From Guyanagaster necrorhizus (Eukaryota; Basidiomycota; Agaricomycetes; Agaricales; Physalacriaceae): a stretch of 64,000 nucleotides of DNA. This document shows, piece by piece, positions 23,367-34,843 of the stretch (positions within the stretch are counted from its first letter, which is position 1; each line of letters begins with the position of its first letter). Position numbers and translations under genes: made by a program. The notes below the pieces were generated by a model, which was given only the letters and a program-made list of their open reading frames with translations, searched no databases and was not told where the DNA came from. The stretch lies in NCBI RefSeq assembly GCF_019112545.1, contig NW_025064887.1, positions 912,524-976,523 on the forward strand, in the 5' to 3' direction.

Positions 23367-23379
23367 AAGGAGGGGATAA
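23367..23379 (+). promoter_or_regulatory. E4 polypurine tract
   Basis: AAGGAGGGGATAA directly before the 3' LTR. Confidence 0.85.
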
Positions 23380-23912
23380 TATTATGATTTTTCCTATTTT
23401 CTTTTCTTTTTCCTTGATTTATTCAGAGTTGACTCCTATTTCTGCTTAGTCAGAGTGTCTAGACCTGAGCACTTAGGATCATGAGAGTCCTTAGTCAGCA
23501 GCACTGCCCAGATTCTACTGTGCTGCTGTGAGGCTCACAGCAGCACAATGACAGATGCATCTCTTTTGTCATTGTGCAGCAGTAACAGTAGTAACAGCTC
23601 AATAGCAGAATAATACTTTTTGTAGATATCTTAGTGACACTGGATAAAATGCTATACAGCACCAGCAAGGACAATTAGGTAGTTATATTCTTAGAATGAG
23701 AAGGAATTAGTATTTAAGTAGTGTAGCTCTCACTGTAGTAACCCCAGCTTCGAGCTAAAGTTTATTCTTTATCATCTACTCTCAAGCAACTTGCAACCAC
23801 CTTGATCACACAACACTGATAGTGCATCAGTGAACTCTAACAGTCTAACCTGAAGTGCAAGGTTCTGTTAGTTTATCATGTGTTATCAGTCACATGGAAT
23901 TTGAACTTAATA
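23380..23912 (+). repeat. E4 3' LTR
   Basis: 533 bp. Both end dinucleotides are mutated by G-to-A or C-to-T (starts TA, ends TA, where the 5' copy has TG and CA). Followed by TSD GATAG, which fixes the boundary. Confidence 0.96.
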
Positions 23913-24985
23913 GATAGCATGGTCTCAGAGTTTAGATGCAGGTAGCTTATTGAAGCTTTTCTTGGCAAAGAGATCATAGTAGTTCTGTGCCCACTCAGAG
24001 ACCGTTTTCTTGAATGTCTTTTTCTTTTTTCTCTCATTTGCTTTAACTGCCAAGTCATTTGTATGATAAACTGCCTGTATTTGCAGGGCTTCTTTAAAAT
24101 CTACTGCAAGAATTGTTTTTTCATCTTCTATTTCTTTGTTCCACCTATCCTTAGAGTCTGTATCAGGGAGCATGAATGGTGTCTTTTGGCATTGACACTA
24201 GGTGAAGATGATTTGTCTGGTCTTCCAGTTGATAAGTGGGTTGTGTCAAATGAGCCAATTATATCCTAAGAATAATTCCTTAGTCTCAAGTTCTATGATG
24301 GCTAGGTTGATCCACTCTGAGTAATCTCCAATCATTAAGCAAAGTTCCACAAATTCTGTGATTGACCTGGCTTGATTCTTGGTGCCATCAGCAGTGTAAA
24401 CAGGAATTGAGGCTATAGTGGCCTTGGTGAAAAGATAGTGCCTCTTGATAAAAGCTTAATTGATGGAGCTTCCAGTGCAGCTATTATTGATCAGAGCTGT
24501 GACTGTGAAATTTCTCTGATTGATGAGTCTGAATTTGTACCTTCATAATAAGGTCCCATCTGTAGGTCTTCTGCTATTGGATGAACTTCTTTGGTCTCTA
24601 AAGTTCATTCAGCTATTCCAGAGCTTTTTCCCATCCTGCTCCTCACAATCCTTCTATCAGTTTATGATCAACCTCATTGATTCAGATCTGATGGATCCAA
24701 CCTCTGAGTGTCACCACTGCCTCTTCTTCCTTTCCTTCTCATATGGCCCACCAAGTCTATCTAGTGTCAAAAGGCTTGAGCTATTCAGTGAGGGTCTCTC
24801 TCTTTGTTCAGCCCTTGGGCAGTTAAGTCTTTTGGAAATTCCTTAGATGATTGTATAGCAGGGGTAACACTGAATATATCTGAATGCATATAAATATTTC
24901 TACCTATAGAGAACATATGAGTTCAACCTGTGGCTACTGGCAATACACTATTAAGTTCTTTGGCCAACCAAATGGAATTGCTCAC
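23913..24985 (-). pseudogene. E3 pol fragment: linker, protease, start of RT
   Basis: Minus-strand pol from GTG at 24985-24983 (overlapping the gag TGA at 24984-24982) down to the E4 insertion. Protease active site on the minus strand near 24480-24500 reads I-N-N-S-C-T where D-S-G is expected, so it is inactive. Downstream are the conserved KIPFxL, AVDFKEALQIQAVYHTNDLA and SEWAQNYYDLFAKKSFNKLP segments (open 23925-24173) that precede RT. Translation continues at 15289 after removing E4 and one GATAG copy. Confidence 0.88.
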
Positions 24986-25267
24986 TCATCAGCCTTATTT
25001 TTTATCTCCTCAACTCTGGAGTCTATTTCAGAGTCCTCAAGTCTATCTGCCTTCTTCTGCAACTCAGCTATCTGTGCTCTAATGTCTTCTCATGTGTGCT
25101 TTTTCTTTAGGCATTCCCTGGACATATGACTCTTCTGGCTACAGTTGAAACATTTGCCTTCTTTCTTGAGGCAGTCAATGTCTATTGGTTTGCCAGTGCC
25201 AGTGTACATTTTTCCAGTGTCTGTCTTCTATGTTGTGTATGAGAGGCCTGATGATATAGTGGGCTTC
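24982..25267 (-). pseudogene. E3 gag fragment: zinc knuckle and tail
   Basis: C-terminal Gag on the minus strand. The CCHC knuckle at about 25108-25155 reads C-F-N-C, S-H, E-C, all four zinc ligands present. A K/E-rich tail runs to the TGA at 24984-24982. Upstream Gag is cut at 25267 by E5 and must resume beyond the right edge of the window. Confidence 0.87.
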
Positions 25268-25728
25268 TGTTAGATCCAAGTGACACATGAACTAAGACAT
25301 GTAGTAAATAAGCATTGTATCATGTTTATACAATCATGCTTAAGTCCACTTGATGTGTTGATAGTTGTTATATCCCAAAGTCAATGCAAATAGTTGACTC
25401 AAGATAAAGTGGTAGAATAAAGGATAGTTTGAGACTAGAGATACATAGTGTTATCTATGCTACTTATATATCTCAAGGTCTATTGCTAAATATACCACTG
25501 CTAATTGTAAGTATCTGTACTATAGTACTTGTTGTTCTGACAAGGCAGTGTTATCTACAAAAGGTTAATTATGCTGTTGTCAAGGCATCACTATAAGAAG
25601 AAGACAATAGCTGATTGTGCTGATCAAGATTGTCTCACAGTTCTAGACACTGATATAGGCATCCTGACTAAGCATAAATAGGAGTTAATACTTTGAGGAA
25701 AAGAATAAAGAGTGAAAAAATCATAATA
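25268..25728 (-). repeat. E5 3' LTR
   Basis: 461 bp on the minus strand; plus-strand reading starts TGTTAGATCCAAG and ends TCATAATA, so the LTR TG end is mutated to TA. The conserved polypurine complement TTACCCTTTCTTT follows. The self-primer is not recognisable any more, so this LTR is old. Confidence 0.92.
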
Positions 25729-25761
25729 TTACCCTTTCTTTAAGACTATTGTCCTAATAGT

Positions 25762-28392
25762 TTAATTTAGGAATAATTTATAGTTGTATATAGTATTGTC
25801 TGTATTTATATATCATTTATTTACCCATTGATTTAATTCTGGTCTGTAGCTCTTCCAGCTGATAAGGTAGTCAATGGTTGTTTTCATGCCTCTGCCACAT
25901 GCCTTTATGCATTATATTTTATAGTGGAGTATTTGATCTACTTCATAATGTTCTTCATCATCAATCAGATCAGGTAGTGGTGGCAGTGGTCATTTTTGAT
26001 TTGAGAAGGCTGGCACAATAAATGAGATTAGAAGGGCTTCATTGAATATGTTGTAGATGTGTCACATAGGGAAAAGGCAGAGTTTATAGGCAGATGCACT
26101 AATCTTTGCCATGATCATGAAAGGACCAGTGTATTTATCATCAAGTTTGCATTTTGAATATGGAAGATAGAGATTTATTATATCAAGTCACACCTTGTCA
26201 TTGATTTGAAATGAATGATATGAGTGTTAGTGTTTATTGTACTGAGTTTTCATAGTGTCAGCAGCTTTTTAGAGTGTGATTTCTGTTTTGAGATGGATCT
26301 TCACTATGTCTGCTGCAAAGTCAATGCAGACTGAAGTCATTGTGTGAGAGCATGTGGTTTTGGCTATATTTGAGTGTTAACTGCAGTTGATAAAGAAGGA
26401 GGTTTTGCTGATAGTAGAGTGGATATAGTTGTTGTGTTAGAAAGCTGTGAGTGTTAGCCATTTAGTCCAATCATCTTGTCTGTAATTGATGAACATTTAG
26501 AGGTACTTTTTGATTTCTTGATTGACCCATTCTGTTTAGCCATCTGTCTGTGAATGATACACTGTAGAAGTGTTACTGCAAATATTAAGCAGATAATATA
26601 GATTGTCTATGAACTTTGAGATAAATCGTGGTCTGAAGTCTGAGATGATGACTTGTGGCATGCTATATTTAGCATAGACTTTGTTCTAGAGTAGCTTCAC
26701 TCACCCTTCTGAAGATAGTTCTGTTGAGCACATGATTGGAATGATCATCTTAGAGAAGTGATCCACAATGATGATGATAGCATTGTAGCCATTGTAATCT
26801 GAAAGTCCTGTAACTATGTCGACTGAGATGTGGGTTCATCGCTGTGTTGGAACCTCATTCAGATGTAATGGTGCAGCATGGGCCTTAGTTGAGAACTTGG
26901 CCCTTTGACATGTCTTGCATCTCTTGACATACCTCTTGATATTCTTTGTCATCTTTGGCCACCAGTACTCTCTCAAAATCAATTCCTTCATCTTGGCTAT
27001 TTCTGAGTAATCAGCTATCACATAGTTATGGCTCATCACTATGATCTCTTCTCACAGCCACTGATCCTGTGGGATATAAAGTTGTCTATCATAGAAGAGA
27101 AGATTATAATCTTAAGAGATGCTATGTTCATAGTTTAGAGACATCATGATCTCCTGATTCCACAGATTGGATTAGCATATAGCACTGTGAATCTTATCAT
27201 ATATCTCCTCCTTTGTCAGCATGATCATTGTACAGAAGTGTTCTAGTTGGAGTAATACTACCCCTTCATTGTCTTCTTTCTCCTGATCATGATTGACCCT
27301 TCAGCTGAGCAGATCTATCTTTTTATTTGCTGTGCCAGCCTTGTGGTAGAGAGTATATTGATATTCAGATAATTCTGTCATCTATTGGGCTTGTCAATGA
27401 TTGAGCTTCTGGAGGAGTCAAAAATATCAGAGGTTTTAGTGGTCAGTCCATACTTCAAAGATTTGGATCACCCTAATGAGATAATGTCACTATTCTGCCA
27501 ATGCAAGCATGATAGCTAGGAGTTTCTTGTCATAAATCTCATAATTCCTCTCTGTCATGTTTAATGCTTTAGAGAGGAATGTGACAGGCTTCCACTTTCT
27601 GTTTTGTTCTTGAGACAATACTGCTCTTATCACTCCTTTGCTGGAATCCACCTTGACTCAGAATTTTCTATCTTGGCTGGAAATAGTCAGGATCACATCC
27701 TCTGCTAGTCATTGTTTGAGTTTATTGAAAGCTGACTGTTGAGATACTTCCCAGGTCTAGGGTGCATTTCTAGTAAGCTGAGTCATGGGTCGTATGATCT
27801 TACTATAATCCTATATGAACCAGTAGTAGAAGTTTGTGAAGCTGAGAAAGGATTGTAGTTCCTTCTTTTTGGTTGACTCTAGCCACTCTGTTACCTCAGC
27901 CACTTTGATTAGATCCATTCCAATGCTCCTCTTGCTAATGATGACTCTTAGGTACTCTGTCTCCAATATCTCAAACTTGCACTTCTCAGCTTTAAGAAAT
28001 AATTTGTTCTTCCTCATCAGCTTGAGAACTTGGCATACAAGTCATCAATGTTCCTCTCTGTCTTTTGACATAATAAGTATGTCATTCAGATAAATCATTA
28101 CCTTTCCTATAGTGATGAGATCCTTGAAGATATTATTCATCATCCACTGAAAAGTAGCTGGAGAATTAGTTAGTCTGAAGAATATAACTGTGGATTCAAA
28201 CAACTCTCAGTTGGTTCTGAATGCCATCTTCCACTTGTCTCCTTTCTTAATCCTCATATTATTATATTCCCATTGGACATTAAGTTTGGTGTAGAAATAG
28301 GCCCTATGGAGTTTGTCCATCAACTCTGAGATAAGAGGCAGTGGATATTAGTTTTTAATAGTCATCTTATTGAGGCAGTGATAGTCCTATAC
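25762..28392 (-). pseudogene. E5 pol, C-terminal part: RT end, RNase H, IN, chromodomain
   Basis: Minus strand, from the E6 insertion (28392) to the stop complement at 25764-25762. RT catalytic motif near 28090-28100 reads Y-L-N-D, with the first catalytic Asp changed to Asn. RNase H is near 27400-27680. Integrase zinc region: the stretch 26836-27039 holds HNYVIADYSEIAKMKELI, REYWWPKM and RCKTCQRAKF, with C-X2-C intact. The core near 26600-26830 contains the SVDIVTGL and SDFRPRF segments, with Arg in place of the usual Gly after the second Asp. Chromodomain about 25790-25960. Many stops, and small frame changes cannot be excluded. Confidence 0.88.
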
Positions 28393-28854
28393 TGTTAGAT
28401 CTAAGCTGCATGTGACTATAAACACATGATAAACTGACATCACTTTGCACTTCAAGTGGAATGTCAGAGTTCACTGTCTGTGAGTTATAGCTATTATGTA
28501 TCAAGGCCTTTAAGATTGGCTTAAGAGAGATTAGTGTGATAATAAACTTTAGCTTGAAGCTGAGGATTACCAGTGAGAGCAAGCTATCTTAAATACTGTA
28601 CAAGTCATAACTAATAATAATACTACCTATTGTGTGTTGTCAAGTCCCTTGTGCTCATTGTTTTAGAGCATCATTACCATATATAAAAGGTCAATTGTGC
28701 ATTGTCAAGCAATGTTATTGCATCAAAAGACAATGATGGACTCAGCCAGTTGTGATGACTAAGCCTTGTCTCATGATCTTAAGTGCTTGTCCTTAGTGCT
28801 CTGACTAAGCATAAATAGGGGTTAATCAAGAAATAGAGTGAAAAAATCATAACA
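28393..28854 (-). repeat. E6 3' LTR
   Basis: 462 bp; plus-strand reading TGTTAGATCTAAG to AATCATAACA. Followed by the complement of its polypurine tract (28855-28867). Confidence 0.95.
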
Positions 28855-28867
28855 TTACTCTCTCCTT
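28855..28867 (-). promoter_or_regulatory. E6 polypurine tract
   Basis: On the minus strand this reads as a purine run (AAGGAGAGAGTAA) immediately before the 3' LTR. Confidence 0.8.
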
Positions 28868-28885
28868 AAGACCATCATTCTAATA

Positions 28886-30710
28886 GCTTAATTTAGAGAT
28901 AATTTATAGTCATGTATGACATCATTAGCATTCATCAATTTTTCATTTATCCACTAGTTGGATTCTGGTTTATAACCCTTCCAGCTAACCAAGTAGTCAA
29001 CAGTTGTCATTATGCCACTCCCTTTTGCTCAAATTTTTCATAGTTTATAGTTTAATATCTGATTGACTTTGTAATGTTCCTCATTGTTAATCAGATCTGG
29101 CAGCAGTGGTGGCAGTCATTCTTGGTTAGAGAAGACAGGTGTGACATATGATGTCAACAGTGATTCATTGAATATGTTGTGAATTTTCCAGATAATGAGT
29201 AGTTGCAGTTTATATGCAGATTCACCGACTTTTTTAAGTATGGAGAATAGATCCATTCTCTTGTCAGACAGCTTTCACTTTGGCTGTGGGAGATGAAGGT
29301 TAGTGGTGTCTAATCAGACCTTATCATTCATGGTGTATATGTGTGCTGCTCTGTGATGTTTGTTGTATTGTGCTTTCATTGTGGAGGCCACCTTTTCTAA
29401 TGCAGATTTGGTTTCATTATAAACCTTCACTATTATAGCCATGAAGTCCAAGGATGCAGGGGTTGTAGTATGGTGTCATTCTGTCTGGCTGACATTGGGA
29501 TGTCACCTGTAATTGATGAAGAATGGAGTCTTGCCAGTTGCAGAATGAATGTGGTTATTGTGCTGGAAGGCAGCAAGAGCTAACCATTCTACCCAATCAT
29601 CTTGGTGATAATTAATAAATAGATGAAGGTATTTTTCGACCTCCTGATTGGCCCTCTCAGTCTGACCATCTGTCTGGGGATGGTATGCAGTAGAAGCATT
29701 TCATTTGATGTTCAATAGTTGGTATAAGTCATCTAAGAATTTAGAGATGAATTGAGGGCTATGGTCTGAAATAATGATCTGGGGCATACCATACTTGGCA
29801 TAAACTTTGTTGCATAAAATCTTGGCCCACCCTTTGGAGGATAGTTTGGTTGAACAGGTGATTAGGATGATGGCCTTTGAGAATCAGTCTACTATGACAA
29901 GGATGGTATCATAGCCATTGCAATCCAGTAATCCAGTGATTATATCAACTGAGATATGAGTTCATGGTGATGATAGTATCTCATTAGGATGCAGGGGTGC
30001 TGCATGGGGCCACATTGATGACTTTCCCCTCTGGCAGACTTTGCAAGCTTTGACATATTGAGTAATGTCATTATCTATTTTCAGCTATCAGTATTCTCAT
30101 AATATGAGTTCTTTAGTTTTGGTGATGCTTGGGTGACCAGCAGTTGCATGGTCATGACAGTTGGCAATTATTTCACTCTGAAGAGCTTGATCTCTTGGAA
30201 TGTAAATTCACCCATCATAGTGAATTAATCCTCTCTCCTTCACCATTCTCTATTCATGGTTAAGCGATGAGGCCACTCATTGATCTCACTTCCAGTTGTC
30301 TTGAGTGGCACTCTTGATTTGCTCATGGATTTCCTCCTCAGTTGGCATTATCATGGCTCTAAAATGTTCAGGCCTCAGTATCATTACTCCTTCATTGTCA
30401 TATTCTCCCTGATCATGGTCAGCTCTCTGGCTAAGGAGGTTGGTCTTTTTGTTTGCCATACCAGCCTTGTAATGCAATATATATTAGTATTGGCTGTGCT
30501 TGGTTATCCAACATGCTTGACATCAGTTCAGTTTTTGAGACTGTCAGAAGTATCATAGATTTTGATGACCTGTTCAAATCTCAAAAACCTTCACAGCTCT
30601 GATCAGGTAGTGCTATCATTCCTCCAGGGTGAGTATTATGGCTAGTAGTTTCTTGTTATAAATTTTGTAATTTTGTTCAGTGACTGTGAGTGCCTTAGAG
30701 AGGAATGCAA
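28886..30710 (-). pseudogene. E6 pol, C-terminal part: RNase H end, IN, chromodomain
   Basis: Minus strand. From the 1405-bp insertion at 30711, RNase H continues through an open stretch (30286-30477: MHYKAGMANKKTNLLSQRAD). Integrase: the two zinc histidines and CKVCQRGKS lie near 30020-30150; core SVDIITGL near 29940-29950, SDHSPQF near 29755-29775 (DRG altered), [16 protein letters not shown] near 29630-29680. Chromodomain about 28895-29060, with YKVNQILNYKL and a YLVSWKGY equivalent. Stop complement TTA at 28886-28888. Many stops, but the domain order is complete. Confidence 0.9.
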
Positions 30711-32115
30711 TGATATGCAGGCTACATGTTCAGCCCTATAATTTGCAAATTCTACATAACACACTAGAATATACTAGTAACTGAGGATCATTAGCCAGTA
30801 GAGGACTATAGCTGAGGCTCTGAGCTGATAGTCATGCTAGTCACTAATACTAAGTCCAAATTGGACTTTGTAAAAATAACATGGCCTAAGGATAAGAATC
30901 CTAAGTCAGGTTTGAACTTAGAAAAGTTCAGCACCACACCTTGGAAAATATTAAGTCCAAGTTGGACTTAGAAATGGTACCTCAAATAGGGCCAATTCTA
31001 CATGCCACTAAGACAAGTATATTCTAAGACAGCTAGGGGTATAATACCATAGCCAGTTGTGGAGTATTGAGTAAAGATAGCATCATCCAGGAGCAGTAAG
31101 AAGTGAGACCCAATGATCTGTGGCTAGCACTGTGAGTTTTGACTCAAATGCCTAAGTCAAAATTTTCTAGGTATCAGGTGATCTAAAGGACTTAGAATTC
31201 AGAGGAATAGAGTGGATAGGACCGGTTGACCAGGCCTGATTGATTGAGCTACTAAGAATAACTCAGAAAATCAAAACTCTGAGTAGACAGAAAGGAGTTA
31301 GGTACCCACAGGCACTGTAGGCTTAAAATAAAGCTGTGTGGTGGCTAGGTGATTCTGGGCAAGCCTAGGAGAGTCCAGAAGTGCTGCCATTCCAGAATAA
31401 TGGCATGATTCCGCTTTAAACAGGAGAAATATTATTTTGAATGCTTTATTTATAGATTCTGTACCTGTTGTTGATGTATAAAAGAAGGGAATGAGGGAAA
31501 AATAGCAAGCAAGTGACCCACCTCTGCATTCAGGCCTTCTAGCCCACTGTATCTGGTCCCTGGGACAAAGGATTTTGAGTTCTGCTTTGACTTAGTGATT
31601 TATTTAAGTTGCTTTGTCACTTAGAGAGGATTGGATTGGAATAATAACTGTATTTTGGGTTTTAGATTAATTTAGATTCCAAACTATAAGGGTTTCAGCA
31701 TCAGAATACAAGTTCTTTGGTTTTGAGGACTGCTAGCCAGCCAAGAGTGCAGCTAGTCAAGCCTAAGTGCTTGATAGACTTAGTATTTGGGTTTTAGAGT
31801 TCATTGAGTTTCAGAATATTCTAAGTTGATTTAGAGCGCAATTTGACATTGATTCTAAGTCCTAATTATACTTAAACATTGCTATAAACTACTCTCATGA
31901 GCATTGCATCTTTGAAAGCAAGATAGAGTTGAATAACTGTCTTTATTGACTGTTTCTTTGATTTTACTTAAGACTGCAAGAGTGCTTCTATTATACTCAA
32001 AACAACCAACCTCAACTGTATTTGGTGATTGTGTATTGAGTGGTTAGGTGTTGGTGTTTGAGAGTTCATTCCTCATTCACTTCTCTTAGTCACTTAGCTG
32101 TTACCAAGCACATCA
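30711..32115 (+). repeat. Solo LTR of an unrelated family, copy 1 (1405 bp)
   Basis: Starts TGATATGCAGG and ends GCACATCA (TG...CA with short inverted ends), flanked by a 4-bp repeat GCAA, inside the E6 RNase H gene. TATAAAAG at 31477-31484 on the plus strand suggests this orientation and a promoter. It has no open frame of note and no retrotransposon domain. A second copy of exactly the same length lies inverted at 44012-45416; the few differences I see are transitions. Sequence and length are unlike the gypsy LTRs here. A solo LTR is the best fit; a non-autonomous element of another kind is possible. Confidence 0.82.
30852..30969. repeat. Three 17-bp palindromes at 50-51 bp spacing
   Basis: AAGTCCAAATTGGACTT (30852-30868), the weaker AAGTCAGGTTTGAACTT (30903-30919) and AAGTCCAAGTTGGACTT (30953-30969). 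Starts are 51 and 50 bp apart. They lie about 510-625 bp upstream of the TATA box of the 1405-bp solo LTR and recur in the inverted copy at about 45159-45276. Confidence 0.85.
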
Positions 32116-33099
32116 GCAACTGAATGCTACTTCTTATCCTGCTCCTGAGATAATACCATGCTTATCACCCCCTCACTTAAGTTGGCCTCCACACAGAATT
32201 TCTCTTTCTGAGTGGGGATTGCAAGAACTATATCCTCAGCAAGTCATTGTTTTAGATCATCAAATGCTGTTTGTTGGGATGGTCCCCAGATCCAGAGGGT
32301 GTTGCCAGTTAATTAAGTCATTGGTTGAATGACCTTGCTGTAGTCTCAGATAAATCATCAGTAAAAGTTGGTGAAACTGAGGAAGAATTATAATTTCTTC
32401 TTCTTGCTTAGTTCAGGCCATTCTGTTACTCCTGCCACTTTGATAAAGTCCATCTGGATACTGCCTTTGCTGATAATAATGTCAAGATACTCAGTCTCTA
32501 GTACCTCAAACTTGCACTTCTTTGCCTTGAGAAACAGTTTGTGTTTTCTCATTAAGGCGAATATCTGTTGTACCAACCTCCTATGCTTCTCCTTTGTTTT
32601 CAACATGATCAGAATGTTGTTGAGATAGATAGTGACCTTTTCAGTAGAGATGAAGTCTTTGAAGATGTTGTTTATTATTTATTGGAAGGTGGCTGAGGAG
32701 TTGATAAGCTCAAAGAACATTACAGTTGGTTTGAACAATCTCTAGCTGGTCTGAAATGCTGCCTTTTATTTGTCACCCTTCTTAATCCACACATTGTTGT
32801 ACTCCCATCAGACATCAAGCTTGATGTAAAAACAGGCTCCCTACAGTTTGTCTATTAATTCCAAAATTAAGAAAAGAGGGTATCAATTTTTAATTGTCAT
32901 TTCATTAAGCTTTTGATAATTCTGAATAGGGTGGAGTTTACCATCCTTCTTTTTCATGAAGAAAAATGGAGATGCCATGGGCAACTTGAATGGGTAAATC
33001 CTCCTGCTGGATAAATTCTTGTTGAGGAACTTGTTGAGTTCTTGTTGCTCATTGTATCCAAGCAGATAGGTCTTGCAGTCAAGGTTGGCATTGGCATTT
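32116..33099 (-). pseudogene. E6 pol, middle part: RT and start of RNase H
   Basis: Minus strand between two solo LTRs. RT segments: NEQQELNKFLNKNLS, ASPFFFMKKKDGKL, NEMTIKN, MFFELINSSATFQ. The catalytic motif at 32627-32616 reads Y-L-N-N: both catalytic aspartates have become Asn by G-to-A changes on the coding strand, so this RT is dead. The 32388-32606 stretch is open (LKTKEKHRRLVQQIFALMRK). RNase H begins near 32250 and is interrupted at 32115. Confidence 0.92.
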
Positions 33100-33615
33100 T
33101 GTTAAGCCCAAATGCCATGTGACTATCAACACATGATATACTGTTCAGAACCTCACACTTTGGATTATACTGACAGAGTTCACTGATGTGTCAATAGAGT
33201 TGTATAGTCAAGGCATTGCAAATTGCTTGAGAGTAGATGGTGAAGAATAAACTTTAGCTTAATGCTGGAGTTACTACAGTGAAAACTATGCTACTTAAAT
33301 ACTGTTCTGTTATCAGGCTATTAATAGAAGTTCACAAAAGATATTGTCTGTCATAGAGCTGTTATCCCTGCTGTTGCCAGGCTTTCCACAAAAGCTGTTG
33401 TCTTGCAGTTATGCTGTTACTGCTGTACTGCAGTTAAATGACAAAAGGAGTATTGTCTCTCTCTTTACAGCATACAGCAGTGTGATAAGACAATGACCAA
33501 CTGGGTTGCTAGCTAAGCCTTCCCATGGTCCTAAGTGCTGGCCTAAGTGCCCTGACTAAGCAGAGATAGAAGTTATTTAAGAAAAAGAAAAAGAAAATGA
33601 GGAAAAATCATAACA
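33100..33615 (-). repeat. 516-bp solo LTR in E6 pol
   Basis: Plus-strand reading TGTTAAGCCCAAATG to AATCATAACA, flanked by perfect TSD CATTT (33095-33099 and 33616-33620). It is related to the E4 and E9 type of LTR. No internal region remains, so it is the product of recombination between two LTRs. Confidence 0.95.
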
Positions 33616-34717
33616 CATTTGGGATCAGTTCAATCATATGATTTCAGGGCTTGGATTCTGGGAGCTTATTGAAGCTCTCTTTTTTGAACAGGTCCTTGAA
33701 ATCATGGGCCCATTCAGGCACTATTTCTTCAAACATTTTTTCTTTCCTCTGTTCATTGGCTTTGGCAGCAAGGTTGTTAGCATGGTGTATTATATGGATA
33801 TGCATTTCATGCTGGAGGTTGATAGTGAGGATGGTTTCCCCATCCTCCATCTCCTCATCCCATCAGTCCTCAGAGTCCTCATCTAGTAATTTGAAGAGGA
33901 GTTTGTGGCACTTGCATCAGACAAAGGTTATTTTTCCAGTCTTCTAGTTGATCAGAGAATTGTGTCTAATCAGCCAGTCATATCTCAGAAACACTTTTTT
34001 AGTCCCTAGATTGGTGATAGCTAAATTGATCCTTTTAGAATAATTGCCAATTGTGACTCTGAGCTTGACAAATTCAGTGATTGATCCAGCTTGATTCTTT
34101 ATTCCATCTGCATTATAAATGGAGATTGGAGTAGTGGTGGTCCTGATAGAAAGTTGTTGTTGTCTGACAAAGACATAATTGATTAAACTTTTCATGCAAC
34201 CACTGTCAATTAGGGCAGTTACTGCATGAGTGGAGCAGAATGTAAGTGTTTCAATCTGGACTTTGACTAGTAGATCTCACCCCAGCATTTTGGATCTGCA
34301 GATGAACTTCTGCAGTTCTCAGAGTTCATTGAGCCATTCTAAGGCTTGGCACCTTTCTGCATTTTTTATCTCTTTGATCATCTCATCAATGACTTCTTCG
34401 ACTCATGTTTTATGAATCCAATTTTTTAGTATGGCTTTTGCTGTGGCTTTGTCTTTGGCATCCCTGATGGCCCTCTAGGTCTATTCAGTATTGAATGGCT
34501 TGAGCCAGATTATAGAGCTCTTTGCTCTTATTTGGCTCTCAGGCACTTGAGTTTTTTCTTTAGGCGATTCTTCAGTATGCAAGATAATAGACTGATATAT
34601 ATTCAAATATGCAGATACAGTAGGCATAGGAGTAACTACAGAAATATTATTAGTCTGACTAGCAGCTATAAATTGCACACTATGAGATCCTTTGGCTGGT
34701 TCAGTGGAATCACTCAC
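33616..34717 (-). pseudogene. E6 pol, N-terminal part: linker, protease, RT start
   Basis: Minus strand from GTG at 34717-34715, overlapping the gag TGA (34716-34714), in the same GTGA arrangement as other copies. Open at first (34717-34481; S-D-S-T-E-P-A). Protease active site complement at 34200-34210 reads L-I-D-S-G-C, intact (Asp codon 34206-34204). Then NADGIKNQAGSITEFVKLRVTIGNYS (33944-34195 open) and DGETILTINLQHEMHIHIIHHANNLA (33644-33850 open). Interrupted at 33615 by the solo LTR. Confidence 0.92.
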
Positions 34718-34843
34718 TGGCTGGCCTCATCTTTTACTTCCTCCACCTTTGTCTCTGTACTGAGTTCTTCTTCTTCTTTCTGGAGCTCAGCAATCTGGGT
34801 CCAAATATCTTCTCAAGTTTGCTTTTTCTTTGGATAGTCTTTT
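34714..34843 (-). pseudogene. E6 gag, last codons after the zinc knuckle
   Basis: Lysine-rich tail of Gag on the minus strand, from the E7 insertion point to TGA 34716-34714. The zinc knuckle itself is split: its last residues are here and CFN-equivalent YFNCEQKGHIAK is on the other side of E7 (42856-42900). Confidence 0.9.

Larger units (their letters stand above)
15290..23912 (+). mobile_element. E4: complete 8.6-kb Ty3/gypsy chromovirus
   Basis: Two 533-bp LTRs, TSD GATAG at 15285-15289 and 23913-23917, inserted in the E3 RT gene. Order: primer site 15824-15836, ORF1 15879-17300, gag 17272-19122, pol 19119-23342, polypurine tract 23367-23379. Its LTR type (longer U3, with a 29-bp palindrome) differs from E2 and E7, and its Gag and ORF1 are closest to E5 and E9. 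LTR pair by eye: just under 40 differences in 533 bp, one a transversion (A/C near 15399). Confidence 0.97.

Noticed and set aside
24520..24846. Plus-strand open frame of 108 codons in the E3 region
   Set aside because: It is the antisense of the E3 pol linker; the minus strand gives the conserved pol motifs.
30711..32115. 1405-bp unit as a DNA transposon with inverted ends
   Set aside because: Only about 8 imperfect end bases are inverted, ends are TG...CA, a TATA box sits mid-unit and there is no transposase; a solo LTR fits better, although the 4-bp duplication leaves some doubt.
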